From positions 930,001 to 994,000 of the forward strand of contig NZ_JBAMHQ010000001.1 in assembly GCF_037081775.1 (NCBI RefSeq): a stretch of 64,000 bases of DNA, written 5' to 3'. The DNA comes from Haladaptatus sp. ZSTT2 (lineage in GTDB: Archaea; Halobacteriota; Halobacteria; Halobacteriales; Halococcaceae). How positions within the stretch are numbered: position 1 is the first letter of the stretch; each line of letters opens with the position of its first letter. A program made the translations under genes and the position numbers. The notes beneath the pieces were generated by a model that ran no database searches, was not told the DNA's origin, and saw only the letters and a program-made list of their open reading frames with translations. Positions 1 to 9,152 of the stretch are shown here, piece by piece.

Positions 1-605
1 TCGCCCGCTTCGAGTCGCGTGTTCCCGCGGGGTGTAATCGGATGGCCCCCACCGTTTCGCTCGATGGCCACGATGAGCATTTCCGCCGAGAGAAGCCCAG
101 CCGTGTCGGCTTCCTGCAGCGTCTTGCCATCGATTGGCGAGTCCTCTTTGACGGTGATTTCAAACACCTCGGCCTCGTCACCGATGCGCATGTAATCGAC
201 GATTGCCGGGCGTTTGACCGAGCGATAGAGATACTCTGCGATGAGGCGCTGTGGGTTCTCCATCGTGTTCACGCCAATCTGGCGGAAGATGTCCATGTGG
301 TCTGGGTTGTGCACGACGGAGACGATTTTCGGGATGGACAGTTCCTTCGAGAGCAGACAGACCATGATGTTCGTCGCATCCTGGTCGGTCGTGCTGATGA
401 GCGCGTCTGCGCGGTCTGCGCCCGCATCGAGGAGCGTGTCTTTGACCGTGGCATCGTCGTGGATGACGAGACAGTCGAACGACGAGGCGACGAGTTCGGC
501 CTTAGCCTCGTCGCGTTCGATGACGACGACCTCATTTCCCCCCGCGGTCGCAATTTCGATGAGCGGAGTGCCAATGTCACCAGCACCAACGATGACGATA
601 TACAT
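1..605 (-). CDS. trkA: TrkA-type potassium uptake regulatory protein, partial at window edge
   Basis: Cytoplasmic NAD-binding regulator of Trk-type potassium channels (RCK fold). The start ATG is at 605 and the frame runs open off the left edge, so only about 200 residues are seen and the C-terminus is missing. The N-terminus MYIVIVGAGDIG carries the Rossmann GxGxxG, followed by VVIERD, the usual acidic end of beta-2. After about residue 130 the sequence (FEITV, then IDGKTL, then LIVAIERNG) matches the start of a TrkA-C/RCK-C ligand domain. The Trk membrane subunit is not visible in this window. Family call is strong; the exact partner is unknown. Confidence 0.85.
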   Translation of the reverse strand, partial: MYIVIVGAGDIGTPLIEIATAGGNEVVVIERDEAKAELVASSFDCLVIHDDATVKDTLLDAGADRADALISTTDQDATNIMVCLLSKELSIPKIVSVVHNPDHMDIFRQIGVNTMENPQRLIAEYLYRSVKRPAIVDYMRIGDEAEVFEITVKEDSPIDGKTLQEADTAGLLSAEMLIVAIERNGGGHPITPRGNTRLEAG

Positions 606-649
606 CTGGAATCGGGGTTCTCCGCCGGTTATTGAAAGTGTGTCGCTTC

Positions 650-1033
650 TCAGATTTGCGTGACCCACGCGACGTAGTCGTCCGACCGCTCATAGACAGT
701 ACAGAACGCCACATCGACGAACGCCGCGACGCGTTCTGGGTCGGTGCGCGCGGCGATGCGGACGTTCGCACCCTCTGCTTCCTCAGGGCGGGTGAGCTCG
801 TCGATTTTGAACGCCGGATAGTCTGCGAGCAGGGCTTTGAGGCGGTCGAGTTCGGCCGCGGTGCAATCGAGGTTGAGCGTGCCCGAGGCAAACTGTATCC
901 ACGGAGCGAGGGACTCGCCCTCGACTTCGGCTTCGATGGTGAGAAACTGGCTGTCTCGACTGTCGTGTGCGGCAATCGCATCGACGAAAAGTGCCCGACG
1001 CGTGTCGGCGGTATCGGCGGCAAATCGCGTCAT
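650..1033 (-). CDS. small conserved-type haloarchaeal protein of unknown function
   Basis: A 127-residue acidic soluble protein with no signal peptide or membrane segment. I do not recognise a named domain. It is mixed alpha/beta by inspection, with no Cys pairs and no nucleotide-binding motif. It is transcribed away from adk, whose start lies about 105 bases off, so the two share a divergent promoter region. Its 3' end is 45 bases from the start of the TrkA-like gene, which also lies on the minus strand, so the two may be co-transcribed. Composition and codon use fit its neighbours, which supports a real gene. Confidence 0.6.
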   Translation of the reverse strand: MTRFAADTADTRRALFVDAIAAHDSRDSQFLTIEAEVEGESLAPWIQFASGTLNLDCTAAELDRLKALLADYPAFKIDELTRPEEAEGANVRIAARTDPERVAAFVDVAFCTVYERSDDYVAWVTQI

Positions 1034-1107
1034 GCGGACGGCTTTGTCGCGGAGGAGTAAAAGCGAGGGGGCCGCAGGTTGGCAGGACCTTCGCCCGTTT
1101 CCATACG

Positions 1108-1115
1108 CCTTTTAG
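1108..1115 (+). promoter_or_regulatory. TATA-like box of adk
   Basis: CCTTTTAG is centred about 26 bases upstream of the adk ATG at 1138. This spacing fits a leaderless or near-leaderless haloarchaeal transcript and rejects the 57-residue N-terminal extension of the longest open frame (from 967). Confidence 0.5.
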
Positions 1116-1137
1116 GGCTGGCCTCAAATTCTCGGCT

Positions 1138-1770
1138 ATGAGTCAGCCGCACATCCTGTTGCTCGGCGCACCGGGCGCTGGTAAAGGCACCCAGAGCAGT
1201 CGAATCGTGGAGGCGTTCGATGTCGAACACGTCACGACAGGTGACGCACTGCGCGCCAACAAGGACATGGAGACGGAGTACGGCACGCCTCGGTCGTTCA
1301 TGGAAGCAGGCGAACTTGTCCCCGACCCGGTCGTAAACGCCATCGTCGAAGAGGCGCTCACGAGCGCGGACGGCTTCGTCTTAGACGGCTACCCGCGCAA
1401 CTTAGAGCAGGCAGAAGAACTCGACGACATGACGAGCCTCGATCTCGTTGCCTACCTCAACGTTGCAGAAGAGGAACTCGTAGAACGTCTGACCGGCCGC
1501 CGCGTTTGCAGTGAGTGTGGCACCAATTTCCACATCAAATTCAACCAGCCCGCAGTACAGGGCGTCTGCGACGAGTGTGGCGGCGACCTCATCCAGCGTG
1601 ACGACGACACCGAAGAGACCGTCCGCGAGCGCCTGCGCGTCTTTCGGGAGAACACGGAACCGGTCATCGAGTTCTACCGCGAGCGCGGCCAGCTCGTCGA
1701 AATCGACGGCGAAGGCACGCCCGACGAGGTCTGGGGGAAGCTGAAAGCCGCCATCGAAGCCGCACAGTAA
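1138..1770 (+). CDS. adk: adenylate kinase
   Basis: Cytosolic enzyme catalysing ATP + AMP to 2 ADP. The 210-residue protein begins [19 protein letters not shown], with P-loop GAPGAGKG at residues 9-16. The AMP-binding TGDALR follows, then LDGYPRN. The LID carries a Cys4 zinc-finger pattern, CSEC and later CDEC, which is typical of long-form bacterial-type kinases. The frame is open from 967, but the family N-terminus and a TATA-like box set the start at 1138. It is followed on the same strand by DUF106, cmk and truB. In many archaea this block sits beside secY, which is not present here. Confidence 0.95.
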   Translation: MSQPHILLLGAPGAGKGTQSSRIVEAFDVEHVTTGDALRANKDMETEYGTPRSFMEAGELVPDPVVNAIVEEALTSADGFVLDGYPRNLEQAEELDDMTSLDLVAYLNVAEEELVERLTGRRVCSECGTNFHIKFNQPAVQGVCDECGGDLIQRDDDTEETVRERLRVFRENTEPVIEFYRERGQLVEIDGEGTPDEVWGKLKAAIEAAQ

Positions 1771-1853
1771 GCGACTTTTCTTCCGGCGCGAAGCCGGTTT
1801 TCCGGCGCGCGCAGAGTAAAAGGTTGATTAACAGCTAGTGCCAAGAGAGGGCA

Positions 1854-2768
1854 ATGGCACGGACAGCGGAAAAAGTGACCGCACTCGTCAACCAAGACGG
1901 GTCGATGGCCGACGCCCTCAACGTCGTCCTCGAACACGCCCAAAACGGAGATGGCTCCGTGACGTGGGGCGATGTGAAAGGCGAGATTACGAGCGGCGAG
2001 TGGGGTCGTCTCATCGAGAAGGGCATCCTGGTGGAGGGGAACGGCGAAGGGTTCGTCGTCAACAACCCAGACCAGGTGCGCGCGGCGCTCGATGACACCA
2101 CCCCGGGCACGAAAAGTCGGTCGCGGTCGAAGAAGTCGAACAGTAGCGACACAGATTCGAGTTGGTCATCCTACGACAAGGCCGCAGCCCTCATCACCGT
2201 GGGGCTGTTCGCGGGCTACTCCTATGGCCCCGTTCGCGACATCATCGGTGGGGGGATGAACGTCCTCCTTGGTCCGCTCGAATCGATGTTGCCGTTCTAC
2301 GTCGTCGTGATGGTGCTTGCACTCTTTACTGGGCTTTACTCGACGCTCTTGCAGGCGAACCTCATGGACATGGAGAAGATGGGCGAGTACCAGTCTGCGA
2401 TGAAGGAGATTCAAGAGCGGCGCAAGGCCGCCCAAGAGCGCGGCGACGACGCCGAACTCGAACGCATCCAAGAAGAGCAGATGGAAGCCATGGGCGACAA
2501 CCTCGGCATGTTCAAAGAGCAGTTCCGCCCGATGGTGTGGATTATGCTCCTGACCATCCCGGTGTTCCTCTGGATGTACTGGATGCTCCTCACCCGCGGT
2601 GACGTGATTACGCCGAACCAAATCACCATGCCGCTGATCGGGACGGTCGGCTGGGAAGAGGGTGTCCTTGGCCCACTGCAGGCGTGGATTCTCTGGTACT
2701 TCGTCTGCTCGGTGAGCTTCACCCAAATCATCCGCAAATCGCTCAACATCCAGACGACGCCGACGTAA
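1854..2768 (+). CDS. DUF106 / EMC3-TMCO1-like (Oxa1 superfamily) membrane protein
   Basis: Predicted membrane-protein insertase-related factor of the archaeal DUF106 family, which belongs to the Oxa1/Get1/EMC3 superfamily. The 304-residue protein has an acidic cytosolic N-domain (about 1-85), a Ser/Arg/Lys-rich linker, and hydrophobic segments near 110-126, 141-163, 228-246 and 278-296. Between the second and third lies a long charged helical hairpin (EIQERRKAAQERGDD), the hallmark cytosolic coiled coil of this superfamily. It sits between adk and cmk, the usual archaeal position. Role in membrane-protein insertion is known for the superfamily and inferred here. Confidence 0.85.
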   Translation: MARTAEKVTALVNQDGSMADALNVVLEHAQNGDGSVTWGDVKGEITSGEWGRLIEKGILVEGNGEGFVVNNPDQVRAALDDTTPGTKSRSRSKKSNSSDTDSSWSSYDKAAALITVGLFAGYSYGPVRDIIGGGMNVLLGPLESMLPFYVVVMVLALFTGLYSTLLQANLMDMEKMGEYQSAMKEIQERRKAAQERGDDAELERIQEEQMEAMGDNLGMFKEQFRPMVWIMLLTIPVFLWMYWMLLTRGDVITPNQITMPLIGTVGWEEGVLGPLQAWILWYFVCSVSFTQIIRKSLNIQTTPT

Positions 2769-2804
2769 CGAACTTCTTTTTACTCCCTCGCTCGGAGGGT
2801 GTAT

Positions 2805-3380
2805 ATGCTAATTACCGTCTCCGGACCAGCCGGAAGCGGCAAGAGTACCACCGCGAAAGCGCTCGCCGAGGCACTTGGCTACGAGCACATCAGCGGTGGC
2901 GACCTCTTTCGCTCTCTTGCAGAAGAACGTGGACTGACACCGCTCGAACTCAACAAGCGCGCAGAAGAAGACGAGCAAATCGACCGCGACTTGGATCGAA
3001 GACTGCGCGACATCGCCCGCGACAAAGACGACGTGGTGCTCGAATCGCGCCTCGCTGGCTGGCTCGCAGGCGAGTACGCAGACCTCCGCCTCTGGCTTGA
3101 TGCGCCACTGCACGTCAGAGCCGCACGGATTGCAGACCGCGAGGGCAAACCCGTAGAGCAAGCACGAAAGGAGACGCGCGCTCGCTCAAGCAGTGAAGCC
3201 CAGCGATATCAAGAGTACTACGGCATCGACATCACCAACCTCTCTATCTACGACCTGAACGTCAACACGGCGCGTTGGAGCCCGGAAAGCGCGCTCGCCA
3301 TCGTCCGAACTGCGGCCGAAGAGTACACCGCAGCAGACGACGAAGGGACGGTCGAGATAACCATCGACTACCAGTTCTAA
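2805..3380 (+). CDS. cmk: (d)CMP kinase
   Basis: Cytosolic cytidylate kinase phosphorylating CMP/dCMP. The 191-residue archaeal-type protein starts [15 protein letters not shown] with the P-loop at residues 7-14, then the substrate-site HISGGDLFR and an Arg-rich lid ([17 protein letters not shown]). An upstream in-frame GTG at 2799 is possible, but ATG 2805 gives the family N-terminus and lies 6 bases after GGAGG (2794-2798), a good Shine-Dalgarno match. The stop TAA shares one base with the truB ATG, so truB translation is probably coupled. Confidence 0.93.
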   Translation: MLITVSGPAGSGKSTTAKALAEALGYEHISGGDLFRSLAEERGLTPLELNKRAEEDEQIDRDLDRRLRDIARDKDDVVLESRLAGWLAGEYADLRLWLDAPLHVRAARIADREGKPVEQARKETRARSSSEAQRYQEYYGIDITNLSIYDLNVNTARWSPESALAIVRTAAEEYTAADDEGTVEITIDYQF

Positions 3381-4264
3381 TGCACACACGCGGCCCACCC
3401 GAAGAACGACGCCCCACAGACCGCCTCCAGTTCGGGGTCATCAACCTCGACAAACAGCCCGGCCCGTCGGCCCATCAGGTGACCGGCTGGGTGCGCGATT
3501 TGGCCGGAGTCGAACAGGCCGCCCACGCGGGAACCTTAGACCCGAAAGTCACGGGCTGTCTCCCGATTTTACTCGGTGACGCCACGCGCATGGCACAGGT
3601 GTTCTTAGAGGGCGAAAAGGAGTACGTCGCGGTGCTCGAACTCCACGGCCGCGCACCTGCGGACCTGGAAGCGACAGTGGAGGAGTTCGTCGGCCCGATT
3701 TACCAGAAACCGCCGCGCAAGAGCGCCGTGGTTCGTCGCCTGCGCGTCCGCGAGATTTACGACATCGACGTGCTCGAAGTCGCAGAGCGCCAAGCCCTCC
3801 TGAGAATTCGCTGTGAGAGCGGCACGTACATCCGGAAACTGTGCCACGATATCGGCCTCGCGCTCGGAACCGGCGGGCACATGGGCCACCTCCGCCGGAC
3901 GGCCACGACGCCGTTCGACGATTCGACCATGGTGACGCTCCACGACTTCGCAGACGCGCTTGCCTTCGCCGAAGACGGCGACGAAAGCTGGCTCGACGAG
4001 GTGGTGCAGCCAGCAGAGCGCGCGCTCACTCACCTGCCGAAGGTTACGATTGCGCCAAATGCGGCCGAACAGGTCGCAAACGGCGCACAGGTGTACGCCC
4101 CCGGCGTGATTTCAGTCGAAGGCGTCGAAGACGGCGCCGAGGCAGACCGCCCACTCGTGGCGTGCTACACGCCGGACGGCGCGGTCGTGTGCCTCGGCAG
4201 ACTGGTCGGTGCCCCGTCTCGGGAGACGGGCTGTGTGGTCTCCTTAGAGCGCGTTCTCGTCTGA
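3380..4264 (+). CDS. truB: RNA-guided pseudouridine synthase TruB/Cbf5
   Basis: Archaeal Cbf5-type pseudouridine synthase, the catalytic subunit of H/ACA ribonucleoproteins, which may also modify tRNA U55. The 294-residue protein carries the catalytic motif HAGTLDPKVTG with Asp54, the KSAVVRRLRVR segment and RCESGTYIRKL, and ends in a PUA-type RNA-binding domain (from about residue 215). The start ATG overlaps the last base of the cmk stop. Longer open sequence upstream lies inside cmk and is rejected. tRNA-Pro follows 65 bases downstream, which is only suggestive of a shared unit. Confidence 0.93.
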   Translation: MHTRGPPEERRPTDRLQFGVINLDKQPGPSAHQVTGWVRDLAGVEQAAHAGTLDPKVTGCLPILLGDATRMAQVFLEGEKEYVAVLELHGRAPADLEATVEEFVGPIYQKPPRKSAVVRRLRVREIYDIDVLEVAERQALLRIRCESGTYIRKLCHDIGLALGTGGHMGHLRRTATTPFDDSTMVTLHDFADALAFAEDGDESWLDEVVQPAERALTHLPKVTIAPNAAEQVANGAQVYAPGVISVEGVEDGAEADRPLVACYTPDGAVVCLGRLVGAPSRETGCVVSLERVLV

Positions 4265-4329
4265 GGAAACCCGTAGGCGGGACGCCGAAGCGAAGGGCTT
4301 AATGTGCCCACTCACATCTGCCGTATTGC

Positions 4330-4402
4330 GGGACCGTGGGGTAGCCTGGTATCCTCTGCGGATGGGGTCCGTAGGACCTGAGTTCGAATCTCAGCGGTCC
4401 CA
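4330..4402 (+). tRNA. tRNA-Pro (anticodon GGG)
   Basis: Acceptor arms GGGACCG and CGGTCCC pair perfectly, followed by discriminator A. The anticodon loop ATGGGGT has GGG at the anticodon and the invariant T33. The T arm is CTGAG-TTCGAAT-CTCAG, with the standard TTCGAAT loop. The D arm begins GGGT and contains CTGGT. CCA is not encoded and I see no intron. It reads codon CCC. The downstream 220 bases to the next gene show no second tRNA. Confidence 0.95.
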
Positions 4403-4629
4403 CCTTTTGACGCGAATAACGCTACGAGCGCCGCGTAGCGTGTGCGAGTAACTCCGTGAGCGTCGAAAGGTGGACAGAGCCTTGGCGTCTTGCGCGAGCG
4501 TGAAGAGCGACTGGCATCCACATTCAACCTCGCGTCCACCTTGCACATGCAAGCCCCAACCCGCCGCCGTACAGGACTTTCAAGCCAATCGGCCCAAGCA
4601 CATACAAGTGGTCGCGCCAAATCAGTGGT

Positions 4630-4839
4630 ATGGGGTTGGGTAAATTACTGAACTCTCGGGGAATAAAGCGGCTAAGTACGCTGTCGATGATTGCAGAGGC
4701 GGCGGTTGCGTTCCGTCGTGGAGAGAAGAAGATTGGAGCGATGCTCATCGGGGCGGCCGTGCTCTCCATGCGCTGGAGTGCCGTTGGGCTGGCCGGTGAG
4801 GGATTGATTCGACTGTACCGTCGGAAACGACCACTCTAA
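4630..4839 (+). CDS. small membrane-associated protein of unknown function
   Basis: A 69-residue basic protein with one weakly hydrophobic central stretch (GAMLIGAAVLSMRWSAVGLAG, about residues 36-56) flanked by Arg/Lys-rich ends (FRRGEKK, LYRRKRPL). This fits a small single-pass or membrane-surface protein. I do not recognise the family. The basic character is unusual beside the acidic neighbours, as expected for a membrane-anchored peptide. It is followed after 8 bases by the hydrophilic 60-residue frame at 4848, so the two probably form one transcript. Confidence 0.55.
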   Translation: MGLGKLLNSRGIKRLSTLSMIAEAAVAFRRGEKKIGAMLIGAAVLSMRWSAVGLAGEGLIRLYRRKRPL

Positions 4840-4847
4840 GCAAGCCA

Positions 4848-5030
4848 ATGACAGACGATAACTCCGAAGACAAAGCCGAGGCAGCACAGGCACAGCAAGA
4901 AGCGCGAAACGAGCACGAACAGGAGCGCAAACAGGAAAAGCTCGAACGCGAAGACCAGAAACGAGAGCAGGAAGCCGAAAAAGCGGAGAATCCGGACAAC
5001 CACCGCGACGGCGAGCCGTTCCAGAGCTGA
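4848..5030 (+). CDS. small highly charged helical protein
   Basis: A 60-residue protein composed almost entirely of Glu, Lys, Arg, Gln, Asn and Ala (EHEQERKQEKLEREDQKRE), predicted to be one long charged helix or coiled coil with no hydrophobic core. Such peptides occur widely in haloarchaea without known function. It begins 8 bases after the previous small gene on the same strand, suggesting a two-gene unit. Its 3' end is 4 bases from the convergent CopD-like gene. The repetitive composition makes homology hard to judge, so confidence is moderate. Confidence 0.5.
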   Translation: MTDDNSEDKAEAAQAQQEARNEHEQERKQEKLEREDQKREQEAEKAENPDNHRDGEPFQS

Positions 5031-5034
5031 TTTT

Positions 5035-5475
5035 TTAGAGCAGTCCGGCGACGACGAGCAGCGCAAGGGCGACCGCGCCCGCGGTGAAAAACAGCGGGAG
5101 GTTCTGCTCTACGGCCACCTTCGCGGTTTTACTGCCGAGTTCGCGGCGGAGACGGCGGAGACCGACTTGGAGGAGGCCGGAGAGAATCACCCAGAGGACG
5201 ACCATCGAGATGACGAGGTGGCCCCGCCCGGTCGAGGCCAGCGAGCCAAAGGTGTAGAAGTTCCCGGCGAGGTGGCCGCCGGTGATAAGCAAGAGAAGAA
5301 TCGAGGCGGTCGTCACGGTGGTAAAGCGCCCGGCAATCCACTTGAGACCGTCAGTGCTCATCTGCCCGGCGCGGGCGGCGGGGAGGATGATACCGACGAA
5401 AAAGAGCGTGCCGCCGACCCAGATGCCGGCGAACAGCATGTGGAACACGGCCATAATCGTATCAATGAGTGCCAT
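5035..5475 (-). CDS. CopD-like four-helix membrane protein
   Basis: A 146-residue integral membrane protein with four hydrophobic helices at about residues 5-28, 52-72, 82-104 and 126-146. The first contains FHMLFAGIWVGGTLFFVG and the second LLLITGGHLAGN. This pattern of a first-helix His with the WVGG motif resembles CopD/DUF2269-type proteins, some of which bind haem or copper. Which activity applies here is not shown by the sequence. It lies alone between a convergent small gene and the co-directional epimerase-like gene. Confidence 0.6.
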   Translation of the reverse strand: MALIDTIMAVFHMLFAGIWVGGTLFFVGIILPAARAGQMSTDGLKWIAGRFTTVTTASILLLLITGGHLAGNFYTFGSLASTGRGHLVISMVVLWVILSGLLQVGLRRLRRELGSKTAKVAVEQNLPLFFTAGAVALALLVVAGLL

Positions 5476-5529
5476 GTTCCGAGTATGGCACCGGGGTGTC
5501 CAAATTGTTCCGGTTGCTGAATTGTTTGG

Positions 5530-6501
5530 TCAGGCCGGGACCCATTGCGACCCAGAATTGCGGGTGACGATGATGCCTTCTGCTCGCCATTCGTCACAGA
5601 CGGCCGGTATGCCGTCGTGGATTGTTGGGTAGTGTGGCGTCCAGCCGGTCGCGTCCCGAAAGTGGGCGGCCGAGGTCGGCATCGGGCGGGTCAGAAAGCG
5701 GACGAGGCCGCTGCCAGCGACGAGGCGTCCCAAAAACGGTGGGATGTGTCTCGGTTCCGGGGCATCGAGTGCCTCCGCGAAGGTGTGTAGGTACTCGGCC
5801 AGCGAGACTGGCGTTTCATCAACGACGTGATAACGTCCCACTGCTCCGGCCTCCATCGCATCGACGAAGGCACGTGCTGCGTCCTCGACGTGCAGGTGGC
5901 TGAGGAGGGCGTCGCCTCGGCCAATGATGGGCATCCGTCGAGAGAGCACCCGTTGGGCAATGGTCTGTGTCTGGGTGCTGCCAGCGGAGTAGAACCAGCC
6001 ACAGCGCAGGATTGTCGTGTCGAACTCGTTCGTGGTTCCCGCCGCGGTGACGATGTCCTCTGCGTCGAGCGCCGAGGCAGTCGTTCGGTCGGGGTGGGGT
6101 GGTGCGGTCTCGTCGTAGAAACTCCCGTCTGGCTGGCGGGCAACCCAGACGATGCTTTGTTGGAGGAACTGCGAAGCGTCCACCGCCGCGGCCACATCGG
6201 TAAGGTTTCGCGTTCCCTCGCGGCGAACGCGGTCGTTCAGTTGCCATGCAGCCCGTTTGGGGCGAGCAGTCGTGGGGATGGCGGTCGCAGCGTTGATAAT
6301 CACGTCCGCGCCGAGCGCCGCTTCACGGAGTGAGTCGGGGTCTAACACGTCCCCGCGTCGAGGATGCCCGCCCGCCAATTCGATGCGTCTGTCACCCGCT
6401 GCCCCCCGCGACAGACCAATCGCTTCGTGACCACGGTTCGTGCACGCTTCGACCAACCTTTGTCCGAGGACACCCGTTGCTCCCGCAATGAACACCTGCA
6501 T
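5530..6501 (-). CDS. NAD(P)-dependent epimerase/dehydratase-like SDR
   Basis: Extended short-chain dehydrogenase (atypical/epimerase group), 323 residues. The N-terminus MQVFIAGATGVLGQ carries the GxxGxxG cofactor motif at residues 7-13. Characteristic features follow: DVIINAATAIP, SIVWVARQPDGSFYDE in the active-site region, ILRCGWFYSAG, and a substrate domain in the C-terminal half. The classic catalytic YxxxK is not obvious, so it may be an NmrA-like or otherwise atypical member rather than an active sugar epimerase. It is a monocistronic gene between the CopD-like gene and ilvD, all on the minus strand. Confidence 0.75.
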   Translation of the reverse strand: MQVFIAGATGVLGQRLVEACTNRGHEAIGLSRGAAGDRRIELAGGHPRRGDVLDPDSLREAALGADVIINAATAIPTTARPKRAAWQLNDRVRREGTRNLTDVAAAVDASQFLQQSIVWVARQPDGSFYDETAPPHPDRTTASALDAEDIVTAAGTTNEFDTTILRCGWFYSAGSTQTQTIAQRVLSRRMPIIGRGDALLSHLHVEDAARAFVDAMEAGAVGRYHVVDETPVSLAEYLHTFAEALDAPEPRHIPPFLGRLVAGSGLVRFLTRPMPTSAAHFRDATGWTPHYPTIHDGIPAVCDEWRAEGIIVTRNSGSQWVPA

Positions 6502-6558
6502 AGCTGGAAGTAGGAGTGCAGTAGGGATACTCGTTACCAGAAACGGGAAATAGTCGAG

Positions 6559-8286
6559 TTAGTCGTGCTTTGCGGCGGGGTTGGTCACCGCGCCGATTGC
6601 GGCCGAGCCGAACAGTTGGCCGTACTTTGCGAGCACGCCCGAGTCGTAGTTCGGTGCGGGTGCCTCCCAGTCGTCGAGTCGGGCGGCGAGTTCGGCCTCA
6701 GAGAGGTCGATGTCGAGGGAGCGTTCCGGGATGTCCACCGTAACGATATCGCCCTCTTCGAGGACGGCGATTGGCCCGCCGACGAACGCTTCGGGGGCGA
6801 CGTGGCCAATCATCGGGCCACGCGTGCCGCCGGAGAACCGGCCGTCGGTGATGAGCGCCACGTCGTCTTCGTGGCCCGCCCCGACGACGGCGGCGGTGAC
6901 GCCGAGCATTTCGCGCATGCCGGGGCCGCCCTGTGGCCCTTCGTTGCGGATGACGATGACGTCGCCCGATTCGATGTGACCCTCTTGGACGTAGGCCATC
7001 GCGTCCTCTTCGTCTTCGAAGATGCGGGCGGGGCCTTCGTGGTGGAACTTGTCGTCGCCGGTGACTTTGAGCACCGCGCCGTCGGGCGCGAGGTTGCCTT
7101 TGAGGATTTTGATGGCTCCCTCTGCCTGTTTCGGTTCCTCGACAGTGTAGAGGAAGTCTGTCTCGATGTCCTCGTCTGCAGGCAGGTCGAGCTGGTCGAG
7201 TTCGTCTGCGATGGTGCGGCCGGTCACGGTCATCGCGTCGCCGTGGATGAGTCCGGCGTCGAGCAGACGGCGGATGACGATTGGAACGCCGCCGATTTCG
7301 TGGAGGTCGTTCATGACCCGCGTGCCGCCGGGCTGGAGGTCGGCGATTTTCGGCGTGCGACGCGAGATCTCGTCGAAGTCGTCGATATCGAGGTCGATGC
7401 CCGCCTCGCGGGCGAGCGCGAGCAGGTGGAGCACGCCGTTGGTCGAACCACCAATCGCGGTCTGGACGGCGATGGCGTTCTCGAAGGATTTTCGGGAGAG
7501 AATGTCGGAGGGACGGCGGTCTTCGCGGATGACCTCGACGGCGAGTTCGCCTGCGCGTCGGGCCACGTCGTAGCGTTCGTCGTGTTCTGCGGGTGCGCTT
7601 GCACTCCCGAGTGGGGCCATGCCGAGCGCTTCGCTGATGGATGCCATCGTGTTCGCGGTGAACATCCCACCGCAGGAACCCGCGCCGGGACAGGCGTGGC
7701 GCTCTAGCTCGTCTAATTCTTCTTCGCTCATGTCGCCGGTTGCGTACGCGCCGACGCCTTCGAACACCTGGACGATGGTCACGTCGCGGCCGTCGTGGTG
7801 GCCGGGCATGATGGAGCCACCGTAGAGAAAGACGCTCGGGAGGTCGGTTCTGATGGATGCCATCATCATCCCCGGGAGGTTTTTGTCACAGCCCGCGACC
7901 GTGACGAGGCCGTCGAGTCGTTCCCCGAAGGCGACGAGCTCAACCGAATCGGCGATGACTTCTCGGGAGATGAGCGAGGCTTTCATCCCTTCGGTGCCCA
8001 TCGAGATGGCGTCCGAGATGGTGATGGTGCCGAACTCAATTGGCATACCGCCCGACTGGTCGACCCCTTCGATGGCCGAGGCCGCAACGTCGTCTAAGTG
8101 GACGTTACACGGCGTGATGTCCGCGGCGGGGTTTGCGATGCCAATCATGGGCGAGGCGAGGTCTTCGTCGTCGAAGCCCATCGCCCGGAACATGGCGCGG
8201 TGTGGCGCTCGTTCTGGCCCCTCGGTGACATCGCGGGAGGGAAGCCCCTCTGGCTTCTCTAACTTCTGCTTGTGACGCTGGCTCAT
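6559..8286 (-). CDS. ilvD: dihydroxy-acid dehydratase
   Basis: Branched-chain amino acid (valine, isoleucine) and pantothenate pathway enzyme that dehydrates dihydroxy acids to 2-keto acids. Length is 575 residues, normal for the family. Iron-sulfur cluster cysteines are visible at C60 ([10 protein letters not shown]), C133 ([10 protein letters not shown]) and C205 ([14 protein letters not shown]). The C-terminal half has [14 protein letters not shown]. On the minus strand CCTTTTAAG lies roughly 30 bases upstream of the start as a TATA-like box. Other ilv/leu genes are not in the window. Confidence 0.95.
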   Translation of the reverse strand: MSQRHKQKLEKPEGLPSRDVTEGPERAPHRAMFRAMGFDDEDLASPMIGIANPAADITPCNVHLDDVAASAIEGVDQSGGMPIEFGTITISDAISMGTEGMKASLISREVIADSVELVAFGERLDGLVTVAGCDKNLPGMMMASIRTDLPSVFLYGGSIMPGHHDGRDVTIVQVFEGVGAYATGDMSEEELDELERHACPGAGSCGGMFTANTMASISEALGMAPLGSASAPAEHDERYDVARRAGELAVEVIREDRRPSDILSRKSFENAIAVQTAIGGSTNGVLHLLALAREAGIDLDIDDFDEISRRTPKIADLQPGGTRVMNDLHEIGGVPIVIRRLLDAGLIHGDAMTVTGRTIADELDQLDLPADEDIETDFLYTVEEPKQAEGAIKILKGNLAPDGAVLKVTGDDKFHHEGPARIFEDEEDAMAYVQEGHIESGDVIVIRNEGPQGGPGMREMLGVTAAVVGAGHEDDVALITDGRFSGGTRGPMIGHVAPEAFVGGPIAVLEEGDIVTVDIPERSLDIDLSEAELAARLDDWEAPAPNYDSGVLAKYGQLFGSAAIGAVTNPAAKHD

Positions 8287-8393
8287 ACGCGGAGGTAGCC
8301 ACGGAGGTTCTTAAAAGGCCGCACCCGAACAGATGTTGCTGTCATTCCGAAACAACAGAACACCTTTGCCGTCGGGGGCGGGAAAACAGGGTG

Positions 8394-9101
8394 ATGAACG
8401 CCGACTGGCCGGAGGCTGCCGTCGTCATCGCCGCCTACGAGGAGGCCGACTCGGTTGGCCGCACGTTTGACGCGCTCGCTGGGCAGGACGCCGAGGTCAT
8501 CGTCGTGGTCGGCGGCGACGACGAAACGGCCGAGATTGCGATAGCCCACGACGCCGTCGACCGCGTTCTCTGCGACGAAGCCGAAGACGGCCCGAGCGCC
8601 GCGCGCAATCAGGGCGCACGCGCCGCGTCAGCAGAAGTCGTCTGTTTCACCGACGCGGACACTGTTGTTCCAAACTACTGGGTCGCAAAGCATCGGCGTC
8701 ACTATACGGATGATACGGTGGCGGGCGTTGGCGGCCCGCTCCGGCCACAGGGAAACAGCACGAAACACCGAATTTTGTTCAAACTCCTCTCTGACTACTG
8801 GTATCGCGCGGCGTGGCCCGTCGGCTTCGTTCAGCAATCGGGGAACAACTGTTCGTATCGCCGGAGTGCGTTTCTCGAAGCCGGTGGCTTCGACGAGGAG
8901 ATTCCGTTCATGGAAGATACCGAGTTGTCCCTTCGGATGAAGCACTACGGGCGCATCGTCTACGACAAGGAGTGTCCGGTGTACACCTCGACGCGTCGCC
9001 AGACCAACCAGGGCTACGTCGGGCTGTTTCTCACCTACGTTCGCGGCTATCTCGATTACTTCGTCCTCGACCGGCGACCCGACAACGGCTACTTTAAATA
9101 G
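8394..9101 (+). CDS. family 2 glycosyltransferase
   Basis: GT-A fold glycosyltransferase, 235 residues, no membrane segments. It has AVVIAAYEEADSVG at the N-terminus, then nucleotide-sugar motif SAARNQGA, the metal-binding CFTDADT (DxD), and the acceptor-side motif PFMEDTELSLRMK (ED). A GTG at 8391 is directly in front of the ATG at 8394; I use the ATG. It is probably involved in polysaccharide, lipid or N-glycan assembly at the membrane, but neither donor nor acceptor can be read from the sequence. The following GHMP gene begins 51 bases downstream and may be co-transcribed. Confidence 0.85.
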   Translation: MNADWPEAAVVIAAYEEADSVGRTFDALAGQDAEVIVVVGGDDETAEIAIAHDAVDRVLCDEAEDGPSAARNQGARAASAEVVCFTDADTVVPNYWVAKHRRHYTDDTVAGVGGPLRPQGNSTKHRILFKLLSDYWYRAAWPVGFVQQSGNNCSYRRSAFLEAGGFDEEIPFMEDTELSLRMKHYGRIVYDKECPVYTSTRRQTNQGYVGLFLTYVRGYLDYFVLDRRPDNGYFK

Positions 9102-9152
9102 TCAGTTGCCACTGTCGAAACCCCGATACCACAACCACGCCAAGCGACGGCC

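Noticed and set aside
4848-5030. The charged 60-residue protein as a ribosomal or chromatin protein
   Set aside because: It has no such domain; it is a plain charged helix, so no function was assigned.
6565-7707. Plus-strand open frame of 380 codons opposite ilvD
   Set aside because: It is antisense to a clear, full-length ilvD with conserved motifs. Long antisense frames are common in GC-rich coding DNA, and the translation has no family motif.
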